A DNA stretch of 64,000 nucleotides from Vibrio pacinii DSM 19139 (GCF_000711795.1 NZ_JONH01000010.1:124001-188000), one strand, 5' to 3'; shown: positions 38,075-51,936, counted from the stretch's first letter. Program-made: numbers and translations. Notes: generated by a model from the letters alone, not told the origin.

Positions 38075-41000
38075 ATGCTAGATAGAGAGCAAAGTTCACA
38101 AGGTCTATATACTCCAGAATTGGAGCATGACGCTTGTGGTATCGGTTTTGTTGCTCACCTTAAAAACCGTAAATCGCACGACGTAGTTACGCAAGCTCTT
38201 GATATGCTTGCCCGCATGGAACACCGTGGTGGCCAAGGTTGTGATCCTTGCTCAGGCGACGGTGCCGGCATTTTGCTACAAAAACCTCACGAATTTCTCC
38301 TCGAAGAAGCGGTCAAGCTTGGTATTAAGCTGCCTTCTTTTGAGCAGTATGGCGTTGGTGTGGTGCTTTTCCCCAAAGATGAACATCAGCGTGCTCAGTG
38401 TCGCGATATTTTAGAGCGTAATGCTGCACGCCTTGAGTTGGATGTCATTGGTTATCGTGTATTGCCAACCGATAACTCAATGATTGGTGCCGACCCGCTC
38501 AGTACTGAGCCACAGTTTGAACATGTGTTTATCTCTGGTGGTCCAGGTATCACCCCGCAAGAGCTTGAGCGTAAACTGTATGTCCTGCGTAACTATACCG
38601 TTCGCGTGTGTTTAGAGAGCGTATCTAACATTGGTGACGACTTCTACATCAACTCAATGTCATACAAGACGTTGGTTTACAAAGGTCAGTTAACCACTGA
38701 GCAAGTTCCTCAATACTTCCTCGACTTACAAAATCCGACCATGGTGACGGCTCTCGCTTTGGTCCACTCACGTTTCTCAACCAATACCTTCCCGAAATGG
38801 CGCTTGGCACAACCTTTCCGTTATATTGCCCACAACGGTGAAATCAATACCGTCCGCGGCAACTTGAACTGGATGAAAGCCCGCGAAGCAATCATCGAAT
38901 CGGATCTGTTTACTCAAGCCGAAATCGATATGCTACTGCCGATATGTCAAGAAGGCGCTTCAGACTCATCGAATTTCGATATGGCGTTAGAACTACTGGT
39001 TCTTTCTGGACGTAGCTTGCCTCATGCACTGATGATGATGATTCCTGAAGCATGGCAAGAAAACAAAAACATGGATCCCACTCGCCGCGCGTTTTATCAA
39101 TATCACGCCAACGTAATGGAACCATGGGATGGCCCAGCCTCTGTCTGTTTCACCGACGGTGTTCAAGTCGGCGCGACGCTTGACCGAAATGGCTTACGTC
39201 CATCACGCTATACCGTGACTAAAGATGACTTCCTTGTGATGGCGTCAGAGTCAGGCGTTGTCGATATTGCACCAGAAAACGTAGAATTCCGTGGTCGTTT
39301 GCAACCTGGACGTATCTTTGTTGCAGACCTAGAGCAAGGTCGTATCATCTCTGATGAAGAAGTCAAAGATGGCATAGCCAGCGCTCAGCCCTACCAGAAA
39401 TGGGTTGAAGAGAATCTACTTAGCTTGAAAAAGCTACCCGATGCGAGCAATGAGTTTAACCAGCCTTCTCCAGAAAAACTCCTTCACAAACAACAAGCAT
39501 TTGGTGTGAGCTCGGAAGAGGTCAATGAAATCATCGTGCCAATGGCAAAAGATGGCAAAGAGCCTCTTTCGGCAATGGGCGCAGACTGGCCATTAGCGAT
39601 CCTATCGCACCAGTCACAACACCTATCTAACTACTTTAAGCAGCTGTTTGCTCAGGTAACCAACCCACCAATCGATCCGATTCGTGAGCGTATGGTCATG
39701 TCGCTGAACACTTACCTTGGTAAAGATCAGAACCTGTTGACTGAATCACCACAACACTGTCAAAAAGTTGAGCTTGAATCTCCGGTTCTGTCTAACTCTG
39801 AACTGGAAAAACTGCGTGCGATTGATAACGAGCACCTGCAAGCAAAAACACTCGATATCGTGTTTCAGGCCAGTGAAGACCAAGGCAAACTAGAGCGCGC
39901 ACTTAAACGTATCTGTCAGTACGCTGAAGATGCGGTCATTGACGGTTATTCGATTATCTTACTGACTGACCGTGCGGTGAACTCTAACCACGCGGCCATC
40001 CCTGCCATGCTGGCGGTTGGTGCCGTGCATCACCATCTGATCCGTAAAGGTTTACGCGCTAAGTGTGACATTGTGGTCGAAACGGGTGATGCTCGTGAAA
40101 CACACCATTTTGCCACGCTCATCGGCTATGGTGCCAATGCCATCAACCCGTACCTCGTTATCGAAACCATGGTTGAATTGCAGCGCACCAAAAAGCTCGA
40201 TCCACAAACCAGCACTCGCGATCTGTTTGAGAACTACCGTCAAGCGATCAACGGTGGCCTGTTGAAGATCTTCTCCAAAATGGGCATCTCGACCTTGCAG
40301 TCTTACCATGGTGCACAGATCTTTGAAGCACTTGGGATCAGCAAACCTGTGGTCGATCGATACTTCACTGGAACCGTTTCTCGTATTCAGGGCTTGACCA
40401 TTGATGACATCGCTAAAGAAGTGATGGTACGTCACCGCATTGGTTTCCCAACACGCGAAATTCCGGTGCAAGTACTGGATGTCGGCGGCGTTTATCAGTG
40501 GAAACAACGTGGTGAAAAGCACTTGTTTAATCCTGAGACGATCTCGCTACTACAACAGTCAACACGTAATAAAGATTTCTCGCAATTTAAGCAATACGCT
40601 AAAGCAGTCGATGATCAAGGCAATGACGCCGCAACGCTGCGTAGCCAACTCGACTTCGTTAAAAACCCAGCTGGTTCAATTCCGATTGAAGAGGTTGAGT
40701 CTATCGATAGCATCCTGAAACGCTTTGCAACTGGTGCGATGTCGTTCGGCTCGATCTCTCACGAAGCGCACTCAACCTTAGCGGTTGCGATGAACCGCAT
40801 TGGCGCGAAATCGAACTCAGGCGAAGGCGGTGAAGATCCAAATCGTTTTGAGCGCAAAGAAAACGGCGATTGGGAGCGTTCGGCGATCAAGCAGGTTGCA
40901 TCAGGTCGCTTCGGTGTCACCTCTTACTACCTAACCAACGCTGATGAGCTACAGATCAAAATGGCTCAAGGAGCGAAACCAGGTGAAGGGGGTCAACTAC

Positions 41001-42622
41001 CGGGTGATAAAGTCGATGACTGGATTGGCGCAACGCGTCACTCAACCCCAGGCGTCGGTCTGATTTCGCCACCGCCGCATCACGATATTTACTCAATCGA
41101 AGATTTGGCTCAGCTTATCTACGACTTGAAAAATGCCAATCGCGATGGCCGCGTTAACGTTAAGCTCGTATCAGAAGCGGGCGTAGGGACGATTGCTTCT
41201 GGTGTTGCCAAAGCCAAAGCCGATGTGGTACTTATCGCCGGTTTTGATGGTGGTACTGGGGCATCTCCTATGTCATCTATCCGTCATACTGGTCTTCCTT
41301 GGGAACTTGGTCTGGCAGAAACACATCAAACACTGCTGAAAAACGGTCTACGTAACCGTATTGTGGTTCAGTCTGATGGCCAGATGAAAACGCCTCGTGA
41401 TCTCGCGGTAGCAACACTACTTGGTGCTGAAGAATGGGGCGTGGCAACGGCTGCTCTCGTTGTCGAAGGTTGTATCATGATGCGTAAGTGTCATAAGAAT
41501 ACTTGTCCTGTGGGCATCGCAACGCAAAATAAAACACTACGCGAACGTTTTGATGGTCGCGTAGAAGATGTCGTGACTTTCTTCCAATACATGGCAGAAG
41601 GCTTACGTGAAATCATGGCTGAACTTGGTTTCCGTACTATCGACGAAATGGTCGGTCAATCGCAAAAACTCAAAGTGCGTGACGACGTTAGCCATTGGAA
41701 ATACCAAAACCTAGATCTCTCACCCGTACTGCACATTGAGCAAGCGCGTGAGCAAGATGGGGTTTACAACCAAACGAAGCAAAACCACAACCTTGAAGAT
41801 GTTCTGGATCGCAAGCTAATCCAAGCCGCGATCCCAGCGTTAGAGCAAGGCAAAGCGGTAAATGCACAGTTCCCTATCGTCAACACCGACCGCTCTGCGG
41901 GCACGATGCTGTCGAACGAGATTTCTAAAGTCTACCGAGACCAAGGTTTACCTCAGCCAATGCAGGTGAAATTCAATGGCTCAGCAGGTCAATCCTTCGG
42001 TGCTTTCTTGGCGAAAGGTGTCAAGTTTGAAGTCGAAGGCGATGCCAACGACTACTGGGGTAAAGGGCTGTCTGGCGGTACTTTGGTGCTTTACCCAGAC
42101 TTGAAATCAACCATAGTCGCAGAAGATAACATTGTTGTCGGTAACGTCTGTTTCTACGGTGCAACATCGGGTGAGTCTTACATTCGTGGTATGGCTGGTG
42201 AACGCTTCTGCGTACGTAACTCTGGTGCGAAAGTCGTGGTAGAAGGTATCGGTGATCACGGTTGTGAATACATGACTGGTGGCGTTGCCGTGATCTTAGG
42301 CTCGACAGGTCGCAACTTTGCGGCGGGTATGAGTGGCGGTGTCGCTTATGTTTGGGATAAAGCAGGCGACTTCGAAACTAAGCTCAATCCTGAACTCGTC
42401 GACTTAGATCCTATCGAAGCAGAAGACCGTGAGCTATTGCAACAGATGCTCACTAAGCATGTTGAATTCACAGGAAGTGAAGTTGCCCAGTCTTTCCTCG
42501 ACAATTTTGAAGCAAGCATTGCGTCACTGGTGAAAGTCATGCCACGTGATTACAAAGCGGTACTTCAAAAGCGTAAAGCGCAAGCTGAGCAAACACTAAC
42601 GGAACAAGTGGAGGCCGTGTAA
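38075..42622 (+). CDS. gltB: Glutamate synthase (NADPH) large subunit, paralogue 1
   Basis: Catalytic subunit of GOGAT, which makes two glutamates from glutamine and 2-oxoglutarate. A 20-residue propeptide precedes the nucleophile C21 ([15 protein letters not shown]) of the class II amidotransferase domain. Then follow a central domain, the FMN-binding synthase domain ([24 protein letters not shown]) with 3Fe-4S ligands in CHKNTCPVG, and the C-terminal beta-helix ([10 protein letters not shown]). 1515 residues from the ATG at 38075, seven codons inside the open frame. The N-terminus is unlike the E. coli type (paralogue 2), so this is a distinct lineage. It overlaps gltD-1 by one base (TAATG). 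Confidence 0.95.
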   Translation: MLDREQSSQGLYTPELEHDACGIGFVAHLKNRKSHDVVTQALDMLARMEHRGGQGCDPCSGDGAGILLQKPHEFLLEEAVKLGIKLPSFEQYGVGVVLFPKDEHQRAQCRDILERNAARLELDVIGYRVLPTDNSMIGADPLSTEPQFEHVFISGGPGITPQELERKLYVLRNYTVRVCLESVSNIGDDFYINSMSYKTLVYKGQLTTEQVPQYFLDLQNPTMVTALALVHSRFSTNTFPKWRLAQPFRYIAHNGEINTVRGNLNWMKAREAIIESDLFTQAEIDMLLPICQEGASDSSNFDMALELLVLSGRSLPHALMMMIPEAWQENKNMDPTRRAFYQYHANVMEPWDGPASVCFTDGVQVGATLDRNGLRPSRYTVTKDDFLVMASESGVVDIAPENVEFRGRLQPGRIFVADLEQGRIISDEEVKDGIASAQPYQKWVEENLLSLKKLPDASNEFNQPSPEKLLHKQQAFGVSSEEVNEIIVPMAKDGKEPLSAMGADWPLAILSHQSQHLSNYFKQLFAQVTNPPIDPIRERMVMSLNTYLGKDQNLLTESPQHCQKVELESPVLSNSELEKLRAIDNEHLQAKTLDIVFQASEDQGKLERALKRICQYAEDAVIDGYSIILLTDRAVNSNHAAIPAMLAVGAVHHHLIRKGLRAKCDIVVETGDARETHHFATLIGYGANAINPYLVIETMVELQRTKKLDPQTSTRDLFENYRQAINGGLLKIFSKMGISTLQSYHGAQIFEALGISKPVVDRYFTGTVSRIQGLTIDDIAKEVMVRHRIGFPTREIPVQVLDVGGVYQWKQRGEKHLFNPETISLLQQSTRNKDFSQFKQYAKAVDDQGNDAATLRSQLDFVKNPAGSIPIEEVESIDSILKRFATGAMSFGSISHEAHSTLAVAMNRIGAKSNSGEGGEDPNRFERKENGDWERSAIKQVASGRFGVTSYYLTNADELQIKMAQGAKPGEGGQLPGDKVDDWIGATRHSTPGVGLISPPPHHDIYSIEDLAQLIYDLKNANRDGRVNVKLVSEAGVGTIASGVAKAKADVVLIAGFDGGTGASPMSSIRHTGLPWELGLAETHQTLLKNGLRNRIVVQSDGQMKTPRDLAVATLLGAEEWGVATAALVVEGCIMMRKCHKNTCPVGIATQNKTLRERFDGRVEDVVTFFQYMAEGLREIMAELGFRTIDEMVGQSQKLKVRDDVSHWKYQNLDLSPVLHIEQAREQDGVYNQTKQNHNLEDVLDRKLIQAAIPALEQGKAVNAQFPIVNTDRSAGTMLSNEISKVYRDQGLPQPMQVKFNGSAGQSFGAFLAKGVKFEVEGDANDYWGKGLSGGTLVLYPDLKSTIVAEDNIVVGNVCFYGATSGESYIRGMAGERFCVRNSGAKVVVEGIGDHGCEYMTGGVAVILGSTGRNFAAGMSGGVAYVWDKAGDFETKLNPELVDLDPIEAEDRELLQQMLTKHVEFTGSEVAQSFLDNFEASIASLVKVMPRDYKAVLQKRKAQAEQTLTEQVEAV

Positions 42623-44091
42623 TGGGTAAGCCTACTGGATTTTTAGAACATGGTCGTGAGCTACCAAGCAAAATCGACCCAAGTGTTCGAATAGAAAACA
42701 ATAAAGAGTTTGTCCTCAACGACGAGTTTGGTGAAAAAATTAATACCCAAGCGTCGCGTTGTATGGATTGCGGTGTGCCGTTTTGTCATAACGGCTGCCC
42801 GATTGGTAACATCATCCCTGAGTTTAACGACGCCGTGTATCGTGACAGCTGGGAAGAAGCGTGGAACATTCTCAGTTCAACCAACAACTTCCCGGAGTTT
42901 ACAGGTCGTGTGTGTCCTGCGCCGTGTGAAAGTGCTTGTGTATTAGGCATCAACCAAGATCCGATCACTATCTGTAACATCGAGAAAACCATTGTCGAAA
43001 CTGCGTACCGTGAAGGGTACGCGAAACCGAAGTCGCCTCGTTCTCGCAGTGGTAAAACCGTGGCGATTATCGGCAGTGGCCCTGCGGGTCTGGCCGCGGC
43101 AGAACAGCTTAATAGTGCCGGTCACTGTGTAACTGTGTTTGAACGCGACGAGAAAGTCGGTGGTTTGCTTCGTTTCGGCATCCCAGATTTCAAATTGGGT
43201 ATGGATGTGATTGACCGTAAAATTAACCTAATGGCGGAAGCTGGGGTTCAATTTAAAGTTAACCAACACGTCGGTGTCGACATCAACGCCCAGCAATTAC
43301 GTCAAGAGTTCGATGTCGTTCTACTGACAGGGGGATCGACGGTTGCTCGTGATCTTCCCGTTCCGGGTCGCGATCTCAAAGGCGTTCACTTTGCAATGGA
43401 ATTCCTTAGCCAAAACAACCGCCGCGCCAACGGCATGGACCTTAAAACTGAAGAAATTCACGCGAAAGGTAAACATGTCGTGGTTATCGGTGGTGGTGAT
43501 ACTGGCTCTGACTGTGTCGGAACGTCCAATCGTCACAAAGCGGCCAGTGTCACTCAAGTAGAGATCATGCCAGTGCCACCAGAAAAACGCCCGGCAAATA
43601 TGCCTTGGCCTCAGTATCCAATGATCATGAAAACCACCACGTCACACGAAGAAGGGTGTGATCGTCATTGGAACATTCTGACCAAAGAGTTTATCGGCAA
43701 CGATAAAGGTGAAGTCACCGGCCTGCGCATTGCTGACATTGTTTGGCAAGACGCAAAGCCAGGTCAACGCCCAGGATTTGAAGAAGTGGCGAACTCTGAA
43801 CGTGTGATTGCATGTGATATGGCATTCCTAGCGATGGGCTTTTTACACCCAGAGCCAACGGGTGTTCTGGCTCAGCTAGACATTAAGTTGGATGAGCGTG
43901 GCAATGTCGAAACACAAGGCTTTGCCACCAATCAAAAAGGGGTCTTTGCTGCAGGTGATATGCGTACTGGCCAATCTTTGGTGGTTCGTTGTATCAATGA
44001 AGGGCGTGAATGCGCCATTGCCATTGATGAGTACTTGATGGGTGGTTCAAACCTAGAAGCAAAAGCAAACTCACTGATGCTCTCTGCGTAA
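42622..44091 (+). CDS. gltD: Glutamate synthase (NADPH) small subunit, paralogue 1
   Basis: Flavoprotein that takes electrons from NADPH and passes them through 4Fe-4S clusters to GltB. N-terminal cluster cysteines are in CMDCGVPFCHNGCP and CPAPCESAC; the FAD site is [13 protein letters not shown] and the NADPH site VVIGGGDTGSDC. It is 489 residues, about 20 longer than gltD-2. Translationally coupled to gltB-1 by TAATG. Ends before a hairpin and a terminator. Confidence 0.95.
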   Translation: MGKPTGFLEHGRELPSKIDPSVRIENNKEFVLNDEFGEKINTQASRCMDCGVPFCHNGCPIGNIIPEFNDAVYRDSWEEAWNILSSTNNFPEFTGRVCPAPCESACVLGINQDPITICNIEKTIVETAYREGYAKPKSPRSRSGKTVAIIGSGPAGLAAAEQLNSAGHCVTVFERDEKVGGLLRFGIPDFKLGMDVIDRKINLMAEAGVQFKVNQHVGVDINAQQLRQEFDVVLLTGGSTVARDLPVPGRDLKGVHFAMEFLSQNNRRANGMDLKTEEIHAKGKHVVVIGGGDTGSDCVGTSNRHKAASVTQVEIMPVPPEKRPANMPWPQYPMIMKTTTSHEEGCDRHWNILTKEFIGNDKGEVTGLRIADIVWQDAKPGQRPGFEEVANSERVIACDMAFLAMGFLHPEPTGVLAQLDIKLDERGNVETQGFATNQKGVFAAGDMRTGQSLVVRCINEGRECAIAIDEYLMGGSNLEAKANSLMLSA

Positions 44092-44101
44092 GTGATTACG
44101 G

Positions 44102-44129
44102 CCTAGTATCGATTTTAGTCGATACTAGG
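44102..44129 (+). other. Perfect 11-base-pair hairpin in the gltD-1 3' region
   Basis: CCTAGTATCGA-TTTTAG-TCGATACTAGG, extendable by two pairs, begins 11 bases after the gltD-1 stop. No T run follows, and a proper terminator lies 70 bases on. It may protect or process the 3' end. Confidence 0.5.
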
Positions 44130-44171
44130 TCGCAACAAATTAGCAATTTTTCCTTCCAAACTTTTCCATTT

Positions 44172-44202
44172 GACCAGCACATTGTGCTGGTCTTTTTTGT
44201 TT
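44172..44202 (+). terminator. Terminator of gltB-1/gltD-1
   Basis: GACCAGCA-CATTG-TGCTGGTC followed by TTTTTTGTTTTT, 80 bases past the gltD-1 stop. Confidence 0.88.
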
Positions 44203-44519
44203 TTACAACACCTCTTTTGTTGCAAAATTGTAACAACAAAAAAACTAACCTACTGAATAATATAGACTATTACAGCGTATTTAGTGGTAAATCGCATATT
44301 GGCGTGATATTCCACCAACAACTTGACCTTTTTTATAATAACCTATACGTTGTGAAGTCGATGAAAATGAATTAGTCCATTTTTGTTAAATGTTTTAAGG
44401 ACATTTAGCGCATATATATTCGATATATAACAATTAAAACGAATAGTTAGTCATACATACCAACCCTTTTAATGTTGGTAGTTCTGTCGGGATGACAGAG
44501 AAGCAAAGGGAGAATTGCA
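44203..44519 (+). promoter_or_regulatory. Gene-free region with promoter and leader of gltB-2
   Basis: About 320 bases, AT-rich, with no supportable gene. A TATAAT occurs near 44333 in the context TTGACCTTTTTTATAATAACC, but no -35 at correct spacing is clear. The last 60 bases hold two hairpins: ACCAAC/GTTGGT (44459-44479) and TCTGTC/GACAGA (44483-44499), then AAAGGGAG as RBS for gltB-2. Confidence 0.45.
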
Positions 44520-47500
44520 ATGGCTCTATATGATCCTCGTCTTGAAAAAGATAACTGTGGATTTGGCTTGATTGCACATATGGAAGGTGAGCCTAGCCAC
44601 AAGCTAGTCCGCACCGCAATTTCAGCACTCGATCGCATGACCCACCGTGGCGGCATTGCCGCAGATGGCAAAACCGGTGATGGCTGTGGTCTACTACTAC
44701 AAAAGCCCGATACCTACTTACGCCTTATCGCGGAAGAAAATGGTTTTAATCTTGGCAAGCAATACGCTGTCGGGATGATTTTCTTCAACCAAGACCCTGT
44801 TAAAGCTCAGCAAGCGAAAGACATTATTAATCAAGAGCTTGCCAAGGAAACTTTGACGATTGCTGGTTGGCGAGAAGTACCGATCAATAGCACAGTACTT
44901 GGCCCCATCGCAGCAGACTCATTGCCGAATATTCAGCAAGTCTTTATCTCTGCACCGGCCGGCTGGCGCGAGCGTGATATCGAGCGACGCCTTTATATTG
45001 CGCGTCGACGAATGGAAAAACAGATCCTTGATGACGAAGAATTCTATATTTGTAGCCTATCGACTCAGGTCATGGTCTACAAAGGGTTATGTATGCCTGC
45101 CGACTTGCCAAGGTTTTATCTCGATTTGGCCGATCTGCGCATGGAGTCAGCTATCTGCTTGTTCCACCAGCGCTTCTCGACCAACACCCAGCCTCGTTGG
45201 CCATTGGCTCAGCCGTTTCGCTACTTAGCTCACAACGGTGAAATCAATACCATTCAAGGTAACCGTCAGTGGGCACGAGCGCGTGCTTATAAATTCTCAT
45301 CACCGTTATTACCAGATCTGCACAGTGCGGCGCCCTTCGTCAATGAGACAGGGTCAGACTCTTCAAGCTTAGACAATATGCTCGATCTGTTTTTAGCGGG
45401 AGGCATGGATATCTTCCGTGCGATGCGCATGTTGGTTCCGCCCGCTTGGCAAAATCACCCAGACATGGATGCCGATCTGCGTGCTTTCTATGACTTCAAC
45501 TCTAAGCATATGGAACCATGGGATGGACCAGCAGGTATCGTTCTCTCTGATGGTCGTTACGCCGCATGTAATCTAGACCGAAATGGCCTTCGTCCGGCTC
45601 GCTACGTGATCACTAAAGATAAGCTCATCACGCTTGCTTCTGAAGTGGGGATCTGGGATTACGCCCCCGATGAAGTCGCCGAGAAAGGTCGAGTCGGTCC
45701 AGGTGAGTTACTGGTCATTGATACTCGCCGAGGAAAGTTGTGGCAATCAAGTGAGATCGATAACGATCTTAAGGGTCGTCACCCCTATCGGGAGTGGATG
45801 GAAAATAACGTTCATAAGCTGACTCCTTTTGCTCAATTGTCTGACGAGCAAGTCGGTGAACGTAGCTTTGATGATGACAAGCTCAAGACTTATCAAAAAC
45901 AGTTTGCCATGAGCAATGAAGAGGTTGATCAAGTCTTACGTGTGCTCGGTGATATGGGGCAAGAAGCCGTCGGCTCGATGGGTGATGATACACCAATGGC
46001 TGTGCTTTCATCCAAAGAACGCTTGATCACCGATTACTTCCGTCAAAAATTTGCTCAGGTAACTAACCCACCAATCGACCCACTGCGTGAAAAACATGTC
46101 ATGTCATTGGCGAGCAGTATTGGCCAAGAGATGAATGTCTTCTGCGAAACGGATGGTCACGCGCACCGTGTGACGTTTGACTCTCCGGTTTTGCTCTATT
46201 CAGACATGAAGCAGCTGCTGGAACTTAGTGATGAACACTATCGTAGTACCGTGCTGGATATAAACTACGATCCTAATCAAAAAGATCTTAAGCAAGCCAT
46301 CAACGAACTGTGTCAACGCGCCGAAGAAGTGGTACGTAACGGGACCGTCTTAGTCGTCCTTTCAGACCGCGATCTACACAAGGGCTTGTTACCTATTCCG
46401 GCCGCAATGGCGGTGGGTGCGGTACAAACACGACTGGTCGAAGCGAATTTGCGCTGTGATGCCAACATCATTGCTGAAACCGGTTCAGTACGTGACCCGC
46501 ACCAATTTGCCGTTTTACTTGGTTTTGGTGCCACGGCAGTGTATCCGTACCTTGCCTATGAAACACTCAGTAAAGTTATTGATGATGGTGGTTTAGATAA
46601 GAGCTATCGCGAAGTGATGCAAAATTATCAAACCGGCATCAATAAAGGTCTGTATAAGATCATGTCGAAGATGGGTATTTCGACCATCGCCTCGTACCGC
46701 TGTTCACAACTTTTTGAAGCTGTAGGTCTAAGCCGAGATATCGTTGAGCTGTGCTTTAGAGGTGTGACAACACGCATTCAAGGCGCTTGCTTTGAAGACT
46801 TCCAGCAAGACTTGTTTAATCTAGCACGCAAAGCTTGGGCGAAACGCAAGCCGATCGAGCATGGCGGACTGCTTAAATACGTTCATGGTGGCGAATATCA
46901 CGCTTATAACCCAGATGTTGTCGGCACCTTGCAGCAAGCAGTAAAATCAGGCCAAAGTTCCGACTATAAGAGCTTTGCCAAACAAGTAAACCAACGCCCA
47001 GTGGCTATGCTACGGGATTTGATGACGCTGAAAAAAGCCGACAAGCCACTGCCACTTGAGAAAATCGAACCAAGCACTGACCTGTTTAAACGCTTCGACT
47101 CGGCGGCGATGTCTATTGGTGCCTTGAGCCCAGAAGCACACGAAGCACTGGCCATGGCGATGAATCGCCTTGGTGGTTACTCCAATTCGGGTGAAGGTGG
47201 TGAAGATCCTAAGCGCTTTGGCACTGAACGTAACTCACGCATTAAACAGATTGCATCCGGTCGGTTTGGTGTCACGCCCCACTATTTAACCAATGCCGAT
47301 GTACTGCAAATTAAAGTTGCGCAAGGGGCAAAACCAGGTGAAGGTGGTCAGCTACCCGGGCATAAAGTTACCGCAGAAATAGCCAAGCTACGTTACTCCG
47401 TCCAAGGCGTCACGCTGATTTCGCCGCCACCTCATCACGACATTTACTCGATTGAAGATTTAGCTCAGCTTATTTTCGATCTGAAACAGGTCAATCCCAA

Positions 47501-48983
47501 TGCGCTTGTTTCAGTTAAATTAGTCTCTGAGCCCGGCGTTGGCACCATCGCAACAGGCGTGGCAAAAGCGTATGCCGATTTAATTACCATTTCTGGTTAT
47601 GACGGCGGTACCGCAGCGAGCCCGTTGACTTCGGTCAAATACGCCGGTAGCCCATGGGAGCTTGGTTTAGCCGAGACACAACAAGCGTTAGTCGCCAATG
47701 GACTACGCCATAAAATCCGTCTGCAAGTGGATGGCGGCCTTAAGACTGGCTTAGACGTCATTAAAGCCGCGATTCTAGGGGCCGAGAGCTTCGGTTTTGG
47801 CACTGCGCCTATGGTTGCAATGGGCTGTAAGTTTTTACGCATCTGTCATTTGAATAACTGCGCGACTGGCGTGGCTACTCAGGACGAAACACTACGCAGA
47901 GAGTACTTCAAAGGTCTGCCTGAAATGGTTATGAACTACTTCACTGGCCTTGCCGATGAAGTACGCGAACTGCTTGCTGAGCTTGGAGTCGAAAAGCTCA
48001 CCGATCTGATTGGCCGTACTGACCTGCTAGAAGCGGTCGAAGGACTCACTGCCAAACAGAGTAAACTTGATCTATCTGGCATCTTAGAAGCGCCAATCTC
48101 AGCGCAAGGTCACCCGATGTTCTGGACAGAGCCCAATGCGCCTTTCGATAAAGCGGAACTCAATCTAAAAATTGTTGATGAAGCGATGTCGGCCATCGAA
48201 GCCAAGCAATCGATCGATTTATTCTACAACATCATCAATACCGATCGCTCAGTAGGCGCTCGTCTGTCAGGTGAAATCGCCAAACGTTACGGCAACCAAG
48301 GCATGGCCGGTGACCCCATCAGAATTCACCTTGATGGTACTGCTGGTCAGTCATTTGGAGTATGGAACGCTGGTGGTGTGGAACTGTACCTTACCGGTGA
48401 TGCCAACGACTATGTTGGTAAAGGCATGGCCGGTGGTAAAATTACCATTAAACCTCATCAAGGCACTGCTTTCATTTGTAATGAAGCGACCATTATTGGT
48501 AACACCTGCCTGTATGGGGCAACAGGCGGAAAACTGTTTGCCGCTGGCACCGCAGGAGAACGTTTTGCGGTACGTAACTCAGGCACGATTGCGGTCATTG
48601 AAGGCGCTGGCGACAACGCCTGTGAATATATGACGGGCGGTATCGTGGCGATACTGGGTGCTACTGGGGTGAATTTTGGCGCAGGTATGACCGGTGGTTT
48701 TGCTTACGTACTGGATAAAAATGACGACTTCCAAGGTCGAGTCAACCAAGAGTCGGTTGAGGCGGTAGCACTGTCTGATCTCTATATTCATCAAGAGCAC
48801 CTGCGCGGCTTAATCGCAGAGCATCTTGAAGAGACAGGATCGGTACACGCTGAAAAGATTTTAGCCAACTTTGATGAATGGATTCCAAAGTTCTATTTGG
48901 TTAAACCACAGGCCGCGGATCTAAATACCTTACTCGGTCACCAAAGTCGTAGTGCTGCTGAACTGCGCGTTCAAGCCCAGTAA
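44520..48983 (+). CDS. gltB: Glutamate synthase (NADPH) large subunit, paralogue 2 (E. coli type)
   Basis: Second complete GOGAT large subunit, 1487 residues. A 12-residue propeptide precedes C13 ([20 protein letters not shown]), almost word for word the E. coli GltB start. It keeps the synthase motifs [12 protein letters not shown] and [12 protein letters not shown], the 3Fe-4S cysteines in CHLNNCATG, and the C-terminal [10 protein letters not shown] and [13 protein letters not shown]. It differs from paralogue 1 in length, propeptide and cluster loop, so the pair is old or acquired, not a recent duplication. gltD-2 follows 21 bases on. Confidence 0.96.
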   Translation: MALYDPRLEKDNCGFGLIAHMEGEPSHKLVRTAISALDRMTHRGGIAADGKTGDGCGLLLQKPDTYLRLIAEENGFNLGKQYAVGMIFFNQDPVKAQQAKDIINQELAKETLTIAGWREVPINSTVLGPIAADSLPNIQQVFISAPAGWRERDIERRLYIARRRMEKQILDDEEFYICSLSTQVMVYKGLCMPADLPRFYLDLADLRMESAICLFHQRFSTNTQPRWPLAQPFRYLAHNGEINTIQGNRQWARARAYKFSSPLLPDLHSAAPFVNETGSDSSSLDNMLDLFLAGGMDIFRAMRMLVPPAWQNHPDMDADLRAFYDFNSKHMEPWDGPAGIVLSDGRYAACNLDRNGLRPARYVITKDKLITLASEVGIWDYAPDEVAEKGRVGPGELLVIDTRRGKLWQSSEIDNDLKGRHPYREWMENNVHKLTPFAQLSDEQVGERSFDDDKLKTYQKQFAMSNEEVDQVLRVLGDMGQEAVGSMGDDTPMAVLSSKERLITDYFRQKFAQVTNPPIDPLREKHVMSLASSIGQEMNVFCETDGHAHRVTFDSPVLLYSDMKQLLELSDEHYRSTVLDINYDPNQKDLKQAINELCQRAEEVVRNGTVLVVLSDRDLHKGLLPIPAAMAVGAVQTRLVEANLRCDANIIAETGSVRDPHQFAVLLGFGATAVYPYLAYETLSKVIDDGGLDKSYREVMQNYQTGINKGLYKIMSKMGISTIASYRCSQLFEAVGLSRDIVELCFRGVTTRIQGACFEDFQQDLFNLARKAWAKRKPIEHGGLLKYVHGGEYHAYNPDVVGTLQQAVKSGQSSDYKSFAKQVNQRPVAMLRDLMTLKKADKPLPLEKIEPSTDLFKRFDSAAMSIGALSPEAHEALAMAMNRLGGYSNSGEGGEDPKRFGTERNSRIKQIASGRFGVTPHYLTNADVLQIKVAQGAKPGEGGQLPGHKVTAEIAKLRYSVQGVTLISPPPHHDIYSIEDLAQLIFDLKQVNPNALVSVKLVSEPGVGTIATGVAKAYADLITISGYDGGTAASPLTSVKYAGSPWELGLAETQQALVANGLRHKIRLQVDGGLKTGLDVIKAAILGAESFGFGTAPMVAMGCKFLRICHLNNCATGVATQDETLRREYFKGLPEMVMNYFTGLADEVRELLAELGVEKLTDLIGRTDLLEAVEGLTAKQSKLDLSGILEAPISAQGHPMFWTEPNAPFDKAELNLKIVDEAMSAIEAKQSIDLFYNIINTDRSVGARLSGEIAKRYGNQGMAGDPIRIHLDGTAGQSFGVWNAGGVELYLTGDANDYVGKGMAGGKITIKPHQGTAFICNEATIIGNTCLYGATGGKLFAAGTAGERFAVRNSGTIAVIEGAGDNACEYMTGGIVAILGATGVNFGAGMTGGFAYVLDKNDDFQGRVNQESVEAVALSDLYIHQEHLRGLIAEHLEETGSVHAEKILANFDEWIPKFYLVKPQAADLNTLLGHQSRSAAELRVQAQ

Positions 48984-49001
48984 GTCATGGAGGATGTATA
49001 A

Positions 49002-50417
<1,416 letters not shown>

Positions 50418-50435
50418 TCACAGCGTTAAAACAAA

Positions 50436-50473
50436 CAGAAAAGGATCCATTAATTGGATCCTTTTCTGTTTTT
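50436..50473 (+). terminator. Terminator of gltB-2/gltD-2
   Basis: CAGAAAAGGATCCA-TTAAT-TGGATCCTTTTCTG is a perfect 14-base-pair stem followed by five Ts. Confidence 0.9.
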
Positions 50474-50513
50474 AAACCATATAATTAGGTCAACACTCTT
50501 AAAGGGTATTGAT

Positions 50514-50942
50514 ATGAAAAACATCGCTTTGCTTGTTATCTCTCTCGTTACTTTGACCGCTTGTAGCCAAGGAGTTCCTACCATGACTGACCGCACTTCA
50601 ACTCCGTGTGGTAACAAACCTAACTGTGTCTCGACTGAAGATGAGCGTGAAGCGTTTTCTCTCGATGCTTTCGTCCTCACACCTAACGCAGACATCGACG
50701 CGATTGAACGCATCGCCTTACAACTGCCAGGCGCGAAAACAGCGGCTAAACAAGACAACTACATAAGAGTTGAGTGCACGTCTAAAATCATGCGTTTTGT
50801 CGATGACCTAGAGCTGCGCATCGACGATGACAAGCTAGTGGTTCGCTCAGAGTCACGTGTCGGTTACTCAGATTTTGGTGTTAACCGCAAACGTGCCGAA
50901 CAGTTACGTGAAAAACTCAGCACAAACGGCCTGATTCAATAG
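50514..50942 (+). CDS. DUF1499 family lipoprotein
   Basis: Conserved protein of unknown function. The 142 residues start MKNIALLVISLVTLTAC, a lipoprotein signal with Cys 17. The DUF1499 core follows: KPNCVSTEDERE, a middle region, and YIRVECTSKIMRFVDDLELRID with SESRVGYSDFGVNRKRAEQLRE near the end. I used the ATG at 50514; the open frame upstream runs through the gltD-2 terminator. It is a single-gene unit, convergent with truB. Confidence 0.88.
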   Translation: MKNIALLVISLVTLTACSQGVPTMTDRTSTPCGNKPNCVSTEDEREAFSLDAFVLTPNADIDAIERIALQLPGAKTAAKQDNYIRVECTSKIMRFVDDLELRIDDDKLVVRSESRVGYSDFGVNRKRAEQLREKLSTNGLIQ

Positions 50943-50945
50943 ATA

Positions 50946-50978
50946 TAAAAAAACCGAAGCGATGGCTTCGGTTTTTTG
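50946..50978. terminator. Bidirectional terminator between the DUF1499 gene and truB
   Basis: AAAAAAACCGAAGC-GATG-GCTTCGGTTTTTT, symmetric with A and T runs on both flanks. On the truB side it ends the secG-to-truB operon. Confidence 0.88.
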
Positions 50979-50991
50979 TATCACACGTCGA

Positions 50992-51936
50992 TTATTCCGT
51001 TTCTTCTCGGAATACCACTAAACGCTTCGGGGCAACTTTGCCATCATCGTTTAGCTCAGCAATGCCGATAAATAATCGCTCGTCACCTGATGTCATACGT
51101 AGCGTCCCTTCAGGGGCACCAAACACTTGCACTGGTTGACCGTGTTGCACTAAATCCGTCAGCTCTGCATTGAGATTTACCTCAGGTAAAGCCTCAACCG
51201 CAGTATCCATCGGCAATAATAATGGGGCGAGTAGCTCACGCGGCGCAATGCCATCACGTTCGGCTTGTTCTAGACGCTCATTTAATTGCTCTAAGGTCAC
51301 CATTCTCTCGTAAGGGTAGTCAGCCACCTTAGTACGACGCAGCATAGTCACGTGAGCACCACAGCCTAGCATTTCGCCCAAATCATCAACGATAGTGCGA
51401 ATGTATGTCCCTTTCGAGCAGTGTACTTCCATCTCAACTTCATCGCCTTCAAAGCGGTGCAGAACGATTTCATACACGGTGATCTTACGCGACTCGCGTG
51501 GTACTTCAATGCCTTGACGTGCATACTCGTACAAAGGCTTACCTTGGTACTTTAATGCCGAAAACATTGAAGGTATCTGATCAGATTCACCACGGAATGT
51601 TTCAATACACGTTTCGAGCTTATTTTGATCGACATCGATGGCACGTGTCTCAACCACTTCACCATCTGAATCAGACGTATTGGTGCGCTCACCAAGCTTG
51701 GCGATCACACGATAACGCTTATCTGAATCGAGTAGAAACTGAGAGAACTTTGTTGCTTCACCAAGACAAATTGGTAGCATGCCTGTCGCGAGAGGATCCA
51801 GAGCACCGGTATGACCCGCTTTCTCTGCAAAGTAAATACGTTTTACTTTTTGCAGAGCATCATTCGATGAAATGCCTGTTGGCTTATCCAAAAGGATAAC
51901 GCCGTTAATTGGACGACCTTTACGACGACGAGCCAT
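50992..51936 (-). CDS. truB: tRNA pseudouridine-55 synthase TruB
   Basis: Makes pseudouridine 55 in the T-loop of tRNAs and also acts as an RNA chaperone. The catalytic aspartate is D47 in [14 protein letters not shown]. Other motifs are [14 protein letters not shown] and [15 protein letters not shown]. It is 314 residues, with a C-terminal PUA-like domain. It overlaps rbfA by one base (TAATG). In E. coli rpsO and pnp follow; here the operon stops at truB. Confidence 0.97.
   Translation of the reverse strand: MARRRKGRPINGVILLDKPTGISSNDALQKVKRIYFAEKAGHTGALDPLATGMLPICLGEATKFSQFLLDSDKRYRVIAKLGERTNTSDSDGEVVETRAIDVDQNKLETCIETFRGESDQIPSMFSALKYQGKPLYEYARQGIEVPRESRKITVYEIVLHRFEGDEVEMEVHCSKGTYIRTIVDDLGEMLGCGAHVTMLRRTKVADYPYERMVTLEQLNERLEQAERDGIAPRELLAPLLLPMDTAVEALPEVNLNAELTDLVQHGQPVQVFGAPEGTLRMTSGDERLFIGIAELNDDGKVAPKRLVVFREETE

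Noticed and set aside
40052..40522. 156-codon minus-strand frame inside gltB-1
   Set aside because: Fully antisense to a well-supported gene, with no RBS or recognisable domain.
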